Shown one piece after another: positions 1-10,675 of a stretch of 50,132 nucleotides of DNA. This DNA comes from Chara braunii (Eukaryota > Streptophyta > Charophyceae > Charales > Characeae). Location of the stretch: assembly GCA_003427395.1 (NCBI GenBank), contig BFEA01000029.1, positions 767,577 to 817,708 on the forward strand, in the 5' to 3' direction. Both the position numbers and the translations under genes were made by a program. Every line of letters starts with the position of its first letter. Position 1 is the stretch's first letter. The notes beneath the pieces were generated by a model. It saw only the letters and a program-made list of their open reading frames with translations. It did no database searches and had not been told where the DNA came from.

Positions 1-1
<1 letters not shown>

Positions 2-90
<89 letters not shown>
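2..90. repeat. (TG)n-(GA)n compound microsatellite
   Basis: About 25 TG units run directly into about 19 GA units at the left edge of the window. Peptides read from it (VCVCVC, RERERE) are meaningless. Confidence 0.98.
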
Positions 91-94
<4 letters not shown>

Positions 95-508
95 TCGGAT
101 GGGTACCAAGTCCATATCGGGATTGCTGAGGGAGACCCCCCCATTATGTTTTTCCTATAATTGTGAGCGAGGCCCTTACTTACAGTGGGTCCGTGGGACG
201 TTTCTCGCACCGCCACAATTGTTTTGTCTAGAGGCAGGGGACATCCCTCCTGCCAATTATTAGCAGTAGCAGATCTATAGCACACTGCAGTGGTAGGCCA
301 GTTGGAGCGCCAGAAACTTCGACAGAGAGAGGAGTTCCACTGCAGAACGGCGAGTAGGCGCCAGGTGTGCATCGACGATCGGCGATTAGGCAATCACAAA
401 TTTCACAATCCGCAACGAAATTGCAAAAACAAAATAAAATACAATAAAATAAAAAAGCAAACAAAATCCCTTACCTGGGCGCTTCAGCGGCAATACTCGT
501 ACTGGGGC

Positions 509-619
509 CTACCGTCTTCACCCGAATAGAACGCCCGGTCATTATAGTCGTATCTGGACGGGAAATTGGACCAAATACGGCTGTAATGACCGGGCGTTCT
601 ATTCGGGTAAAGACGGTAG
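509..619. repeat. Long hairpin / MITE-like inverted repeat
   Basis: Left arm about 509-553 and right arm about 575-619 are reverse complements over roughly 45 bases with a few mismatches, around a ~21-base loop. The arms begin CTACCGTCTT and end AAGACGGTAG and share the block CGAATAGAACGCCCGGTCAT. The size fits a small foldback transposon or a hairpin-RNA locus; no clear target duplication is seen. Nothing gene-like was recognised in 91-508. Confidence 0.8.
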
Positions 620-2019
620 CTCCACTCCTTTCGAAATGTGCAAAACTTGCGTGAATCTTCCGCTAGAACATGGAACGATACACCGTCATGAATTTTATCG
701 TTTTTGCATGGCGAGAGTAGTGGAGCAACGCCCGGGCGTAGTGCAGCAACGCCCAACGCCCTGGTTCCGTAATTCACGCCACCATGAAAACAGCAGAAAA
801 TGATTACAACGCCCCCCCCGAGCACGAATGACGGGCACAAATAAAAAACCGATCCAAATTCACAAATTCACAAATTCACAGACAAATTAAGCATGTACAT
901 GCATTTTTTTGACGCAAAACAAATGTAAAACATTTTCAGCCATCAACCCCGCCGATTCTGAAAAGGGTGGCTGTACACGTTGGCGGGAGACTACTGGTAC
1001 TCATCTCTTGCCTGACATGAGGCACTCTGGACCACTCATCTCCGAGCGTATTAACACAGGGCCATTCCCTGGCCGTATCTGACCTCAATTACGGTCTGCC
1101 GCGGACGTATCCGACCTCCGTTAAAGTGCAAATCAACGTCCTAGTGTGAACACGGGCATCGCCACACTACTCCCGACTTGATGAAACATTTCGGGAATAA
1201 TCCCGAACGTCGAAGACGCGAAAAAGAAAAGGAAAAAAAAAGGGAAAATCGATTCAGGAGTGCACTTCGCCACATTGCGCTCCCGACTTGGGGCGCTCTT
1301 CGATTTGGAGGCCAGGGCCGTGGTCCCATTAGCAAAGAGCATAGGATTGAATGCCTGAATCTGGATGTGTTTGAGGACAGGCGCAGGAGATAGAACTGGT
1401 TTTCTGTATGGCTGGATAAAACATAGGCAGATTCAGGATTTCTATCCTATCCCTTTGGCTAGTGGGACCACGGCCAGGAGCCGCACTTGGGACAGAGGGC
1501 ATCGCCACACCACTCTCGAAATGATGTGCAAAATGGATGTGCAAAATGAGAATGAACTTCCTGCTACAACATGGCCAGATGCACCCACCTCAATTTTGTC
1601 TTTTTCACATTTCAAGAGTGGTGTGGCGGGGCCCAGAGACTATGGGGCTCGCCACACCTATCCCGAAAACTGGATTTTGGAGAGCGGGATCACCGCCACA
1701 CCCACTCCCGAAAGTGGCCGCCAAATTTTTTTTGGAGAGCTGTCAGAAGGCGGGTTTGGAGAACGCTCAGCGTTCTCCAAATTCGACCCTCCGCCTGCCT
1801 GCACATGCGCTCGTTTGGAGAGCGCTCCGAAGGACAACCCAAACCCACCCGAAACGCGCGAGTGTGCCTCGACCGACAAGTGTCTGCGGCCTGCAATTTG
1901 TCATGTACGGTTAGAGAGCGCTCTCCAACCGCGGAGGAGCCTTGGGACCACGCCAGCCCCGTCGCGTAATGTACACAGTAGAGGATCCCGGTCTTGTGCG
2001 TGCGAGATTTTGCTCTACC

Positions 2020-2180
2020 TTGGAGAGTGCAGTGTGGTGATGATGCCTCCCAAAGGGATTTTGCCAACTTCTGCGTTGGAGAGCGCTCTCCAAAAATTCA
2101 TTGGAGAGTGCAGTGTGGTGAGGACGCCTTCGGAAGGGATTTTCGCCAACTTCCGCATTGGAGAGCGCTCTCCAAAAAAA
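2020..2180. repeat. Two-copy tandem repeat of ~81 bp
   Basis: Units 2020-2100 and 2101-2180 both begin TTGGAGAGTGCAGTGTGGTG, continue with a GGGATTTT.GCCAACTT block and end in the palindrome GGAGAGCGCTCTCC. They differ by scattered substitutions, so the duplication is not recent. Confidence 0.85.
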
Positions 2181-2190
2181 AAGAGTTTTG

Positions 2191-2233
2191 GGGATAGGTG
2201 TGGCGAGCCCCTATGGGCCGCCATACCTATCCC
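2191..2233. repeat. Palindrome with GGGATAGGT arms
   Basis: GGGATAGGT.TGGCG.GCCC pairs with GGGC.GCCA.ACCTATCCC around a CTAT loop. A half copy (GGGCTCGCCACACCTATCCC) lies near 1645-1665, and a related perfect hairpin is at 10641-10675. Confidence 0.8.
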
Positions 2234-2845
2234 GAAAACGAGAAAATGTTCGAGAGCGCTCTCGAACTCGGGAAATAGTGAAAAATGGTTCGAGAGGCCT
2301 CATTGCCGCACTGCGCTCTTGAAGGGGGCACTCTCCACCGTGTCAGAAAAGAACTACGTTTTTTGAGAGTGCAGTGTGGCGGTGCAAGGGCCTTGCTCCA
2401 CTACTCACCAAATGTGCAAAATGAGAATGAATCTTCTGCTAGACCATGGAAAGATACACCGCCATATTTTTTGTCTTTTGTGCATGTGGTGAGTAGTGGA
2501 CCGAGGCCTCGGTTCAAGAGTCTCTCGCACCAAACACGACAAAACGCTGGCCGCAGATGGTTGTCCGTCGCGGCACACTCTCGAAATTCGGGCCAAAATC
2601 GGAGGTGCCTTCGACCACCCTTGAAAGTGGCGACTTTGCAGGCAACTTTGCCGGGCAAGGACCACAGCTCGCGAGCACTCCTAAAAACCGCGTTCTGGCC
2701 ACACTCGAAAATTTTTCTGACACCAATTTTTTTTATTTTTTATTTTTTGGATAGACATGAATATATTGCAATTTCAAGGGACGAGGCCGGGGACCTCACA
2801 ATTCAAACCGGAGTTATCCTGGCAGCTTTTAATATCATCCTCCTG

Positions 2846-2862
2846 CTGGAAACCGGTTCCAG
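2846..2862 (-). other. 3' UTR hairpin of LINE-A
   Basis: In element sense it reads CTGGAACCGGTTTCCAG, where CTGGAA pairs with TTCCAG. The same 17-base block occurs at the equivalent place in LINE-B (13405-13421) and LINE-C (32221-32237). In LINE-A and LINE-B it is followed toward the tail by a second shared block (about 2780-2825 and 13285-13330, GAGGCCGGGGAC on plus). A conserved 3' stem-loop near the tail is known in some LINEs as the RT recognition site; that role here is inference. Confidence 0.6.
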
Positions 2863-3192
2863 AGTCTCTATAAAACACATTGCTTTCCAAAAAACTCAAT
2901 CTTTGAAGCACAAAAAAGTAGAGCTCAGCAGAAAAAAAGTTTCGCGTCCCATACCATCTCAGGGAGCAAAAATCAGTAAAGTTCAAAGCTTGAAGCCCTA
3001 GTAAAATAAATGATGACTACAACTACTAAGTTATACCGTGGTTGATTAAGAAATCTAAGAAAGGTAATTAAGAAAGGAATCCAAAAGGAGCGGATTCGAT
3101 ATACTAATAATCCATGTTGAAAATAATAGCACCTAGTGGGAGGGTCTAAGCACGACCAATTCCCGTCGGTGAGGTTTCTCAAGAGTCTGCTG

Positions 3193-4818
3193 TCAGTCGT
3201 TTTGGCTTGTGAGCCAAGACGAAAGAGTCATAGTTCCATCAGGCCTAACAGCTGCCCACTTCTTCTCTGATCCCCAGGTCCTTATGAACCAAGTCAGATT
3301 CCTTGATCGTGAAGTACAGTGCTGGGTCCAGTCTGACCTGATCGATAACCGGAGTTCGTTTCTGATCATCGCTTTCTGTTGAGGAATAGAGAGGGTCTCT
3401 CCTTTGAAAACCTTTGCGTTCCTAGCTGTCCATATGACTTCAAGAAGCGCCCCTCTGCAGCAGAGAGCAACATAGCCGATTCCCGCTTGGAAACTTAAAC
3501 TCGGTTGGAGAAGGCCTGTTAGCCACCAAGAATTTGTCCATGGCAGGTTGTCTCCATATACTTGTGCCCAATATTTCTTCCACCATTCCAACAGTTCATC
3601 AACCAACGGGCAGTATAACCATATATGAGCTTGATTTTCCCACCCCCAGTTGCAGCATTGGCAGGTTGTGAAGATGTTCATCCCTTTCGCTGAGAGCCAC
3701 ACCGCTGAGGCTGTAATCATGAGCGATTGTAGTCAAATGATTGCTGCTTGTTTTTGAGTTGGCATACTCTTCAGAGCCGACCAAAGTGCTTTTAGTTTGA
3801 CCTCTTTAACATCTTGTAGCTGGTGATTGTCAGCCCTCCTCATTGCTAGAGATACTGGGTTGACTGATGACTATGTTCGTTGGGTTGCCACTCCAATTTT
3901 AGTCTTGGAGTGGCAGAGAGGCGTGAAAGAGTGTTTCGAGGTGAGCCCCTTCCACCCGAACAGCATTGGCTCTACTTTGTAGGATTCTGCATTCCGCCCC
4001 AGCCATCCTTAGGCTACCGCTTTCCCTTTCCCATCTTCTTGGAGGAAAACCCAAACTTCTTCCAGTCTCAAGGTACTGGGGGTTGTCTGTTCTCCTGTCT
4101 CGTGAAGGAAACCGCTATATTGGCTTATCGAGGGAAGCGTCCAGGATTGCACCTTGGTGCCCGAATTCAGTTTCGGGTCAACCACTCTCCATATCTCATT
4201 GTTATGTGTCGGAGACCTTAGCCAAGTGCACCGTGCGTTCTTTGAGTCGCTTTGGAGGAGATACGTCCAGGACTGTGGAATTGCCTCCAGGAGCATCTCG
4301 TAGTGATTTGAAACGTTATGAAGCCTTGGAAGCTGCCTCCTCAAGGTACTTTCTTCAATCCCGTCAGAAGTGTGAGGGTCCCAGATGTCTTGGATTTGTA
4401 TGACTCCTTTTTTTATCCAGGTCCGTCCAAAGTTAGATTCCCCTCCCTTCACCGTGACAGAAAACGGGGATCCATTTTGCTGCAGAACGTGAGGATTGTC
4501 AACCAATAGTTGGTTCAAGCATTCTGTTTTGGTGGTAAGGCGTCTCCATTCTGTAGGTTTAACCTTGTTCCATGCGAATAGGATGCTACGCCATATTCTT
4601 AATCGCGGGCGACGTTGGGTAAAATAAGGCATCATCAGGCAAAGCCAAACCTTTGAGGAGTCGGCCAGCCCCCATTCGCTCACTAGAATATACTCCGCCA
4701 GTCTCATCCACAATTTGCTATCTTCCTCCATCATCGCTCGTACTGCCGATTTGGCCAACAGAGTCAGGTTTTGGTGGACCGGATCCAGGATCCCCATGCC
4801 CCCCTGGTTACGAAGCAT
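3193..4818 (-). pseudogene. LINE-A ORF2 C-terminal region with RT zinc-binding (zf-RVT-like) motif
   Basis: Open segments 4818-4009 and 3720-3193 lie in one reading frame, separated by stops (TAA at 4009-4011 and others near 3850-3800). The start, LRNQGGMGILDPVHQNLTLL, is the usual post-thumb sequence of plant LINE ORF2. The end contains CQCCNWGWENQAHIWLYC, a Cys-X2-Cys...His-X4-Cys pattern of the zf-RVT type, then a Trp-rich tail ending near WLTSQND. In the family this region follows the RT and binds nucleic acid. LINE-B (14192-13620) and LINE-C (31087-31986) carry the same module. Confidence 0.8.
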
Positions 4819-4830
4819 GGCTATTGCCTC

Positions 4831-6609
4831 CTAGGCCACTTTGGAAAGGAAACCTTGTTCATCTCTCGCTGACGACTTCCAAAGGTACCGAGCAGCAACT
4901 TTTTTTATTTTTTTATAAGCCTCCTCTCCAAGTAAACAGCCTGCCAGAGGAAACCAGAGTGTGGAGAAAGTCACTGCAGACAAGACCAACGCTCGGCCAA
5001 AGAGGGAGAGAGAGCAATTCCTTTCCCACCCTGCAATCTTAGAAAGTATTTTCCCCACCAATATATTGTCTTGTGATGAAGAACAGTCAGAAAAAGATAC
5101 CTGGACCCCTAAGAATATTTCTGAGGCATTGAAGGGGACGCGGCGTAGGCCCCAATCCTTACTCAATTCAAACAGGGAGGGCAAAAAAAATACTGATTTG
5201 TCTAGAGGCTTCAGATAGATACATTACGCAGTTCCAACAGGCATACTGGAGAGTTAACACAGGCGACAGTTAAGTCATCAGCAATAGCTCCGCCCTTCCA
5301 TTGAAGGGACGGAGGAGTTCAAAGACCTTGTATAACATTATTATTTCTAATGTTATCAAGTAAGATTTTTAGTTGGAGGATTGAAGATCAACGGGGCTAG
5401 GGGACAATCCTGATGCAGAGAGCGCTTCAATGCAAAGTCATCTGAACGCTTCCCATTCACTACCACTTATGCCGTAGCGTTAACATACAGGGCTTTGATC
5501 CATGTGCAAAACTTAGGACCAAAGCACAACCTGATCAAGGTAGTGTTGATAAAAGTCCAGCCTACCTTGTCATAGGCCTTTTCCATGTCTAACATCAAAA
5601 TGGTTATATTCCTGTTCTCCTTCCCAATGATTTCCGATGCCTGAATTGTAGTTAGAATGTTTTCAAAAATTGTTCTTCGTTTGACGAAGGCGCCCTGCTC
5701 CATACCGACCAACGAAGGCAGGACTTCTGTCAGGCGGATTGCCAAAATTTTACCCAAGAGTTTGTTGGTTACATTCAGAACTAAAATAGGTCTCCAGTTC
5801 CGAACCTCTTTTTTTTCCCCTTTTTTATACATAAGAGATATCATTCCTCGGACTAACCCTTTAGGCAAAGTCCCCGTTAGAAAACTTGCATTGTAGATCT
5901 CGCATAAAAAAAGGGGCAAAGACCTCCCAAGCACTGAGAAAGAGTTCCAGTGGAAGGCCATCAGGGCCTGGGCCTTCGCCTAGCGTCATCAGTTTGGCCG
6001 CTAGCCAAGCCTCTCTTTCAGTGATGGGGGAATCCAGGGATACACTCTCTGTATATGAGATAGATTTCGTTGATCTGTTCCAAAAGTGTGAGTGTTCCAT
6101 ACGGTTGGTATGGAAGGACTTGAAAGGGCGTTTGGTTGAGATAGTGTCTTTAAAGTATTCCATAGCATAACTGCAAATCTGAGAGGTTTCGGTAACCATT
6201 GGGGAGGTGAGTGAGAAAGGGTGAGTTCTGTCATAAGTGACTTGGCTTGTCTGAAAATCAGGGAGCGAAAAGTCAACTTGGTCATACGGTCATATTCAAT
6301 AATGCCCCTGATTTTCAGCCACTCCAACCAATCAGACTGGTGCTGGATTTCAAGGTGCTCAAGTTCAGCAAGAGCGGCGCTACGTTTTGATGTGCAATAA
6401 TATTCTAGGAAGGGGTCACCCCCCATAGATCTTTAGGCCTCTTCTATAGTTCGCAGAAGGGTGTTTTCTTTCCATGTGCAGGCAACAACGTTCATTCTCG
6501 AAAATTCCTTCATTGCGGACTGTATTATTCCTATATTTGTATCTGTCCAGTCCTCCAATGAGGAAACAAGGTCTTTGGCCTTGTCCCAATCCTTCATTTG
6601 TGCAGTGAT
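4831..6609 (-). pseudogene. LINE-A ORF2 reverse transcriptase, frameshifted
   Basis: Pieces lie in three frames: linker 6609-6001 (internal TAA near 6433-6435), 6199-5861 with the fingers motif GEGPGPDGLPLELF, 5961-5467 with MYKKGEKKEVRNWRPI and LDMEKAYDKVGW, then VVVNGKRSDDFALKRS...LHQDCPLAPLIF, then AIADDLTV at 5288-5265 in another frame, and 5184-4831 (FLGVQVSFSD, LSLFGRALVLS). The order matches LINE RT domains 0-7 and the thumb. The catalytic Asp pair is present, but the residue normally Tyr or Phe is Ile (IADD at 5285-5274). Frameshifts and stops make it inactive. Confidence 0.85.
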
Positions 6610-7518
6610 TCAGGCAGGAATTCCCGGGTCTTTTAGGACTTGGACGTTAAGTCTGAAGGGAGGCTTGTGCTTATCTATAATTTCTTTGGCCATGACATCC
6701 ATAAAAACCGGATGATGATCTGATATTGATCCATATTTTAGGTCCGCCCACATACAGCGGTCCCATGGGGTCCCACGTGCGAAGATGACGTCCAACCGTT
6801 TTTTGGGTTGGGGTGCTCTCGGGGAAGGTCTGGGGCCGAGCCATGTGAAGCCTGGACTATCAGAGTTCATTACCCTATATGTATCGAATAATTCCTGAGA
6901 TGTAATAAATTCTATGAATAATTGGCCATCTGTTCGCAGGGTCTTCGATCGAGGGGAGTCTAGGCCTGGATTAAGTATCGAATTCCAATCTCCTGCTACT
7001 ATTAGATTCTCAGTGTCAAGAATCAGTTTTGGAAGATCTGCAAAAAAGGTTATGCGAGCAGGGTATTCTACTGGAGCAGAGATTGACATAATTAGCCAAT
7101 CTTCGTCTCCTATCACAATCTTGATCCAGGCCCAACGGCCCTCAATGTCAGCACAACTATCCAATACGAGGATATCCAAGTCCTTATTGATAAGTATAGC
7201 AACACCCCCCTTAGAACCATTAGCCGGAGACCAGATCTGTGGGCCTGACCACCAATTACGAGCTTCCTCAATTTTATCCACATCAAGTTTGGTCTCTTGC
7301 AAACAGGCCAGGTGGACCTTTTTTAAGTGAATCCAGGAGGTCAGGCGACTTTTCTTAAAGGTATTATTTGAGTCCGTTAGGCCTCGTACATTCCAGTTCA
7401 AGATTCTAACTTTATTCGGGAGAACCATTTGAGACTCCCTTGCCGTGAGAATGTTGGATACGGCTGGGTCCAGGGGGGGGAGTTTAAACCGTCGCCTGGG
7501 TTGCTTCCTGTGGAGCAC
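6610..7518 (-). CDS. LINE-A ORF2 endonuclease domain (APE-type), intact open segment
   Basis: A 302-codon open segment. The likely start is the internal ATG at 7428-7426, directly before the domain; the segment's first codon is GTG. Exonuclease-endonuclease-phosphatase family motifs appear in order: NWNVRGL (metal-binding Asn), CLQETKLD (catalytic Glu), GGVAILIN, VAGDWNSI (Asp and Asn) and SDHHPVFM (Asp-His). In LINEs this domain nicks target DNA to prime reverse transcription. It ends at a TGA (6612-6610), after which the same frame continues into the RT linker, so the stop looks like a disabling mutation in a longer ORF2. All catalytic residues I can check are present. Confidence 0.9.
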   Translation of the reverse strand: MLHRKQPRRRFKLPPLDPAVSNILTARESQMVLPNKVRILNWNVRGLTDSNNTFKKSRLTSWIHLKKVHLACLQETKLDVDKIEEARNWWSGPQIWSPANGSKGGVAILINKDLDILVLDSCADIEGRWAWIKIVIGDEDWLIMSISAPVEYPARITFFADLPKLILDTENLIVAGDWNSILNPGLDSPRSKTLRTDGQLFIEFITSQELFDTYRVMNSDSPGFTWLGPRPSPRAPQPKKRLDVIFARGTPWDRCMWADLKYGSISDHHPVFMDVMAKEIIDKHKPPFRLNVQVLKDPGIPA

Positions 7519-7538
7519 TGAGAGGTCTAGGGATTGGG

Positions 7539-9068
7539 TCAGACAGTGTTTTCGGCAAACTTTAAAGGCTCGCTGAAGGAAAATGCTTGTATCACCCGAA
7601 GGTTGTCAGAACGGAGAAGCCAGTCCGCCGCCACTTGCGCTGTCAATGGGGATCCCAATTTAATGTTTTTAAGGAAATCTGATTGGGGGGTGGCTAAATG
7701 AGAAACGTCTACCCAGTGGATGGGGATCGGGGGGGGTAAGAAGTTCTCTTTTTTTTCATCCAATGCTAAAAAGGAGAAAAATAATGCGACTTTGCCTTCC
7801 CCTGGCATCTCCACGAGGTGGCGTGAAGTTCTCAGTTCGGTCACTAGTCCAACATCTGCAAATTCTCGCATGAAATGTTTCTGAGTCAATCTAACTATGT
7901 CTTCTCCCGACGTAGGGGAGTAAAGGGGGATAGTCGGGACCCTCAAAGACTCCTCCTCTTCTGGTGAGATAGTCATGAATTGAACTCCCTCTGGAGAATC
8001 TTTGCAGATCATCGGAACCAGATGGAGAGGGAGATGCCTTAGCGCTTTATCGGCTCTCGATAGAGTCTTAACCGGAGCGGCTAGAGAAAGGGAGCGTATG
8101 GTTGCTTTTATCCCTGTCGGACGTTCTCTCTTCTTGGGCGAGCTTCTGTTGATATTTTCGTTGACTCTCATCTCCTCCTGTTGAATCCAGTGAAGTGTTT
8201 TGTTCAGGTCTAACCGTGATCTTTTCGTGGGAGACTGTGCTACCAAATCTTGCTCTGTATCTAGATGAGAGATCATGTATTTCTTTTGGTGGTCAACCTG
8301 TGCCTGACTGTCACCGAGCGCCTTCTTCTTCTTCTTCATCTTGATGGAACTTTTAGCAGGCGGAAGAGAAGGGGTGGTGGCTGGGGTGGGCGCCTGTTCC
8401 CCTAATGGGGAAAAAAATTCTTGATCCGGATCTTCCAATGCTTCTACCCCAACTTCTTTATTTGTTGTAGGGTCGGCCCCTCCTCTCGGGGGAGGGGGTT
8501 CCAGTTGAGAGTGGGGAGTAGATTTGACCATTGTTGTTACCGTAGGAATTGTGAATAACGTGGGGAGGTGTCACTGTGTGTCGGGAGGGTCCAGGTGAGT
8601 CAGAGTATCTGTTGCCTTACATGTTTCCGGGGAAGGCGCGATAGCTGATTTGCCTGAGCTTTTCCGATCATTAGCGGTCGGATGATGTGGTGGGGGGGGG
8701 GGAGCAGGGGAGGAGGGAGAGTGAGGAGAGGGTCTTCGCATCAGCCTTGCCCCTTCATCTTCTTCGTCTTCTTCTAGGACCTCTTCTTCCACTTCACTGT
8801 CCTCCTCGTCCACCTCATGCATACTCGCATCTTCGCCTTCACCTTCGCCTTCACCTTCGCCTTCACCAACTCCCAAGGGATCCCTTCGTGAATTAACGAC
8901 CCCTTTTCCTCGGGAGTCGCCGTCCGGTCTTTTGGCGTTGGATTTTCCTGGGGATTCCCTGTCCATGTTGGAAGGAGTTGTGGTAGGCAGAACGAGACTG
9001 GTTGCTCTTGACCTTTCTTCGGTAGTGGGGGACTTTAATACGTCCTTGTATGACCGACGGTTGTCCAT
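7539..9068 (-). pseudogene. LINE-A ORF1, C-terminal half (acidic, basic and unrecognised end domain)
   Basis: Segments 9068-8571 and 8531-7539 share one frame, separated only by TGA at 8571-8573. The first has a GEGEGEGEGE run encoded by a hexanucleotide repeat (about 8835-8870), a long Glu/Asp stretch and a Pro-rich stretch. The second is Lys/Arg rich (SIKMKKKKK, SPKKRERPTG) and ends in a compact region (about residues 175-320: VPMICKDSPEGVQF...VALFFSFLALDEKK...WVDVSHL) that I do not recognise. LINE-B ORF1 has a comparable but diverged end region. The change of frame relative to 9703-9131 points to a frameshift near 9131-9070. Confidence 0.7.
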
Positions 9069-9130
9069 CCCCGGAGAATTTGTTGCCTTGTGGAGGTTTT
9101 CCCTTCCTGTCGCTTAAGGTTGTGGTGCTC

Positions 9131-10234
9131 CTAGGTCACGGTGCTCACCAGATGTCGACCCTTCTGTGCCTTTGCGTGCCATCGGGTCCTGGGGTGGGCC
9201 CCCGGGCCCTTTGCGTACTCCTTTCGCTTGACACAACCCAAATCCTTTTTGGAGCCCTCAGAGGTTTTACAGCCAGCAGATGGCTGTTTTTTACTTTTTT
9301 CCTTCGGGAGGGTCTTTTGTGTGCTCTTCTGGGTGATTTTTTTCCTTTTGTTGAAAGAACACTCTACATCGTTTTCCGAGTGGAAATATCTTCGACACCG
9401 TTCACACCAAGGGGTGGAGGCGCAGATCACCTCCAGTTCCACAAAAACCCCTTCCTCCATATCCACGACTAAGTATCTTTTATAGCGTGAGCGTGCCGAT
9501 GATTCGACATCAAAGCGGACGTTCAGGAGAGATGGGGAATTAACATCTTTGAATGCCAGGTAGGACTTAAGAATTTTCCCATACAATGCTTCGACATCCC
9601 CTTCCACATGGGGAAGGGCTCCAATCGGGATCTGGAGGCACCGAATCCAAAAAAACTTCCAACGCTTGGATTCCCTCCAATCATACAAATCGGCCTCCGA
9701 CATCCACGGTCTGAAAGAGAGAGAGTATGATTTATTGTCTAGATTAATTGTCTCCTGTTTCTTTCACTCGAGCCAAATCGCTATTTCCTTGGCTGAAGCA
9801 ACATAGGTAACGAGGTGGTATCCTTCATTGCGTACTAAACCTCTCTTTGGGGGGGTGTTTATTTCTCAACTCTTGGCCCATCGGTTCTCATGAATTCGAA
9901 CTATTTGTTCTTTGACGTTCGCCGGTAGGGTAGTGGAGCCTCCTCCAAAGAAAATGGTTACCGCGTGTTCCTTCAGCCATTCTTCCTGAACTCAGTATAC
10001 CTCTGGGTTGACCACGACTCTGTCGTAGTCTTCCCCTGATTCAACCACTTGAGGGCGGAGTTCTTTGGGGAAGATTCCCTCATTGCAGCAGTTGTTGATC
10101 ACTATTTTGATTCGTTCTTTCTCCGAGGTGGACAGCGGAATATCGGGTACCATCGTGACTGTAGTTTTGTGATCGCCAGATACCCCAGCAGCATCAGTTA
10201 CTCTATTATCCGTTGACGAATCCAAAACACGCAA
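9131..10234 (-). pseudogene. LINE-A ORF1, N-terminal half with DUF4283-like domain and one zinc knuckle
   Basis: Segments 10234-9992 and 9703-9131 belong to one continuous frame. Translated through, it has TGA at 9992-9994, 9866-9868 and 9764-9766, and the protein aligns along its length with LINE-B ORF1 (TYVASAKEIAIWLE here, TYLAKNMKVVEWLL there). The central part (WKFFWIRCLQIPIGALPHVE) matches the DUF4283-like region that precedes zinc knuckles in plant LINE ORF1. One knuckle, CERCRRYFHSENDVEC, has a longer last spacing than CX2CX4HX4C. The protein would bind element RNA. No ATG is seen at the left open end (first codon TTG). Confidence 0.75.
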
Positions 10235-10574
10235 ATCTAAAAAAAATAAATATCAGATTCAATCTATAAGAAGCCTCGATAAATAATGGGACATGCCCTT
10301 CTCAGCGAGTGGTAGGAAAGGGAATAGTTATACCTGCGCTTCTGGGCCGTTCTGGCCACTCCTTCGACATTGCCGACGGTAGAGCATAAAGGAAACTGTG
10401 TTTCCCACGTGACTCCCACTGTGCACGGGGCAGAGGAGGGAGATCCATGAAAGTTCCCATTGGGTGGTAGGAGTGCTGGCCGTCAGCGTTAACACTAACC
10501 CTAATCTCACGTTGCGTTAATGCCGGGCCATGGTGCAGGATTAGCACGTGAGATTAGCGCTGCCGGCCAACGTC

Positions 10575-10588
10575 CTGACACAGATTTT
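10575..10588. repeat. Candidate right target-site duplication of LINE-A
   Basis: CTGACACAGATTTT matches CTGACACCAATTTT at 2717-2730 except for two bases. Both flanks are in related repeats, so chance or repeat homology is possible. Confidence 0.4.
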
Positions 10589-10640
10589 CGAGAGCTGGTA
10601 TGGCGATGAGTTTCCTCTCCAAATCGGTGTTTTTGGGATA

Positions 10641-10675
10641 CGTGTGGCGAGGCCCTATGTAGGCCTCGCCACACG
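10641..10675. repeat. Perfect hairpin, CGTGTGGCGAGGCC arms
   Basis: Fourteen-base arms 10641-10654 and 10662-10675 flank the loop CTATGTA. It is related to the palindrome at 2191-2233. Confidence 0.9.

Larger units (their letters stand above)
1755..2267. repeat. Cluster of perfect palindromes centred on GAGAGCGCTCTC
   Basis: Palindromes lie at 1755-1781 (13-base arms, one-base centre, variant GAGAACGCT), 1908-1931, 2076-2093, 2158-2175 and 2248-2267, with an imperfect one near 1813-1830. The outer bases differ (TTGG, GGTTA, GTTC) while arm symmetry is kept. They sit inside the interspersed repeat into which LINE-A appears to be inserted. Confidence 0.85.
634..2505. repeat. Three diverged copies of a dispersed ~95-bp repeat
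   Basis: Segments at about 634-745, 1534-1625 and 2408-2505 share the order GTGCAAAA...GAATGAA.CTTC.GCTA.A.CATGG..AGAT.CACC...TTTTGTC/TTTTTGCAT. A weaker relative lies near 13040-13130, just beyond the LINE-B poly(A) tail. No coding potential is visible; open frames here are interrupted and differ between copies. The rest of 620-2730 is repeat-derived and holds no gene that I recognise. Confidence 0.6.
2731..10574 (-). mobile_element. LINE-A: near full-length, degenerate plant-type non-LTR retrotransposon
   Basis: On the minus strand the order is ORF1 (about 10240-7539), ORF2 with APE-type endonuclease (7518-6610), reverse transcriptase (about 6600-4830) and a C-terminal zinc-binding region (4818-3193), then a 3' UTR and an A-rich tail (T-rich on plus, about 2727-2748). 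A candidate target-site duplication CTGACAC..ATTTT (12 of 14 matches) lies at 2717-2730 and 10575-10588, giving ~7.8 kb. Because both flanks belong to the same repeat family, that duplication is tentative. Several stops and frameshifts make the copy non-autonomous. It is related to LINE-B by gene order, protein similarity and 3' UTR sequence. Confidence 0.85.

Noticed and set aside
3-263. Open frame starting with VCVCVC and RERERE
   Set aside because: It is a translation of the TG/GA microsatellite.
8837-8870. Tandem hexanucleotide as a stand-alone minisatellite
   Set aside because: It encodes the Gly-Glu run inside LINE-A ORF1 and is better described there.
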